Part shown: positions 14,125 through 15,069 of the stretch, one piece after another
Numbering within the stretch: position 1 is the first letter of the stretch
How the letters are laid out: every line of letters begins with the position of its first letter
From: Prevotellaceae bacterium UBA1746
Lineage (GTDB): Bacteria; Bacteroidota; Bacteroidia; Bacteroidales; Bacteroidaceae
NCBI GenBank assembly: GCA_002314875.1
Contig: DCHS01000029.1
Location: 1 to 15,069, forward strand
DNA length: 15,069 bases
Direction: 5' to 3'
The notes under the pieces: model-generated
What the model was told of the DNA's origin: nothing
What the model saw: only the letters and a program-made list of their open reading frames with translations
Databases searched by the model: none
Made by a program: the position numbers and the translations under genes

Positions 14125-14159
14125 CAAGTAAGAAGTTTGAAGTAAGAAGTAAAAGGGAG
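14125..14159. repeat. 7-base periodic repeat, lpxC/lpxA junction
   Basis: Five heptads on the plus strand: CAAGTAA, GAAGTTT, GAAGTAA, GAAGTAA, AAGGGAG. They begin 3 bases beyond the lpxA start codon and fill most of the 57-base gap. The unit is close to the GAGTTAA unit at the miaA junction. Confidence 0.8.
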
Positions 14160-14179
14160 AAAAAGTTAAACCCAAAACA

Positions 14180-15069
14180 CTACTTTAGGGGGCGAAGGAG
14201 TCGGGCAAACTTATTATTGACGGTGTGACCAGGCTTATAAGCGGTTAGATGACCACGGATGGGACGACCGACGAGGGCAAGATCACCAAGAATGTCGAGG
14301 AGCTTGTGACGAGCGGGTTCGTTTTCCCACTGAAGAGGACGGAGCTGGAGGAAACCAAGATGGGAGGCATCCCGATGCTCTACGCCGAGACTATCTGCCA
14401 ATTTGTCTAAATCTACCTGCGGAATCTTGCAATCGTAAATGACGAGAGCATTTGTGAGGTCACCGCCACGGATGAGGCCCATCTGAAGGAGAGGAGCCAC
14501 TTCACGAACGAAAACGAAGGTGCGAGCACTGGCGAAATCAGTAGCAAAGCAACCGAGACTTGAGAGGTGGGCTTCCTGAGTAGTGATGAGTTCGCTGCCT
14601 TCAAAATAGATCGTAGAATCAATGCTCAGGCCGGTGGGAGAAGCGTAAACAGGAATGGTGCCACTGATACCTTGAGTCTCAGGGAAGGCATTAGTGGCGA
14701 TTCCGTCCTCTGTATTTTCTTCAGCCTTAAGAGGCTCAATACGCAGCCAACTGCCGGTATTCGGATCGCGGTATTCTACGGGGTCTGTTATTGTAAGGTA
14801 ATTGCGGGGAACATCTTGTTCGAGGAGACCCACACGGAGAATCTGCTGAACATAATAACGGCTGCTTCCATCAAGGATGGGGAATTCTGGACCATTAACC
14901 TTGATGAGGCAGTTGTCTATACCACAAGCCAGGAGTGCGGCCATAGCGTGCTCTATAGTAGAAACACGTACATCACCGTCGGCGATAACGGTTCCGCGGG
15001 AAGTGTCAACGACGTTTTCTGCGAGAGCGGCAATGACGGGGTCACCAGGGAGATCCACACGCTGTACCT
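14180..15069 (-). CDS. lpxC: UDP-3-O-acyl-GlcNAc deacetylase LpxC, 5' end outside window
   Basis: The zinc deacetylase of the first committed step of lipid A synthesis. The visible frame begins VQRVDLPGDPVI, inside the family, so roughly 60 N-terminal residues lie beyond the window; a GTG at 15056-15058 is not a real start. Metal and catalytic residues are present: STIEHAMAALLA (Glu-His pair), HKLLD (the His and Asp four apart) and PGHTVNN (catalytic His). A family insert with Glu/Asn/Thr (about 110-130 of the visible part) precedes GISGTIPVYA. The protein stops at FARLLRPLK with TAG at 14180-14182. In many Bacteroidota the gene continues into a fused FabZ dehydratase domain; here it ends after LpxC, and the 57-base gap to lpxA holds no remnant. 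Confidence 0.95.
   Translation of the reverse strand, partial: VQRVDLPGDPVIAALAENVVDTSRGTVIADGDVRVSTIEHAMAALLACGIDNCLIKVNGPEFPILDGSSRYYVQQILRVGLLEQDVPRNYLTITDPVEYRDPNTGSWLRIEPLKAEENTEDGIATNAFPETQGISGTIPVYASPTGLSIDSTIYFEGSELITTQEAHLSSLGCFATDFASARTFVFVREVAPLLQMGLIRGGDLTNALVIYDCKIPQVDLDKLADSLGVEHRDASHLGFLQLRPLQWENEPARHKLLDILGDLALVGRPIRGHLTAYKPGHTVNNKFARLLRPLK

Noticed and set aside
12712..14159. Heptad tracts as a CRISPR array
   Set aside because: The units are only 7 bases, directly adjacent and without unique spacers, so they do not fit a CRISPR array.

Overview
The window looks like chromosomal DNA from a member of the Bacteroidota, most likely order Bacteroidales and Prevotellaceae-like. 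The grounds are: several promoters with the Bacteroidota -7 element TAnnTTTG, three of them with an upstream TTTG or GTTG at the expected spacing; no clear Shine-Dalgarno sequences; tRNA genes without an encoded CCA; a DUF4270 lipoprotein; Omp28-type and short 'LSGRR...' C-terminal tails of the kind used by the type IX secretion system; and the lpxC-lpxA-(pRiA4b ORF3-like)-miaA gene order. I see no phage, insertion sequence or CRISPR array. No single gene here forms an obvious new defence or metabolic system.

Layout. (1) Positions 1-1263, minus strand: a tRNA-Leu cluster. tRNA-Leu(CAG) is followed by tRNA-Leu(GAG) and a terminator, then an unrecognised 194-aa gene, then a second, almost identical tRNA-Leu(GAG) with its own promoter. 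(2) 1439-4539, minus: an operon of a truncated glycogen-synthase-like protein, a DUF4270 lipoprotein and a MurU-like sugar nucleotidyltransferase, the last two separated by a single base. (3) 4733-5536, plus: a stand-alone NAD(P)H-hydrate dehydratase (nnrD), divergent from the operon and ended by a long hairpin terminator. (4) About 5750-7362, plus: an AT-rich unit with its own promoter, a secreted 422-aa protein, a 64-aa peptide 14 bases later, and a strong terminator shared with the convergent gene. (5) 7385-15069, minus: lpxC (cut by the window end), lpxA, a pRiA4b ORF3-like gene, miaA, a class A penicillin-binding protein and an Omp28-like secreted protein.

How the parts fit. Region 5 is a cell-envelope cluster: the first two soluble steps of lipid A synthesis, peptidoglycan polymerisation and an exported Omp28 protein, with a tRNA-modification gene embedded in it. 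miaA modifies A37 of tRNAs reading U-starting codons, so it is not tied to the leucine CUN tRNAs at the other end of the window. Region 2 couples a likely sugar-nucleotide enzyme with a surface lipoprotein.

Most worth a second look: 7-base periodic repeats in three consecutive junctions of the lpxC-miaA operon, where the repeats run into miaA's TTG start and two stop codons; an LpxC that ends without the FabZ domain usually fused to it in this phylum; the glycogen-synthase-like protein without its sugar-nucleotide motif or second domain; and the AT-rich secreted-protein and small-peptide pair.
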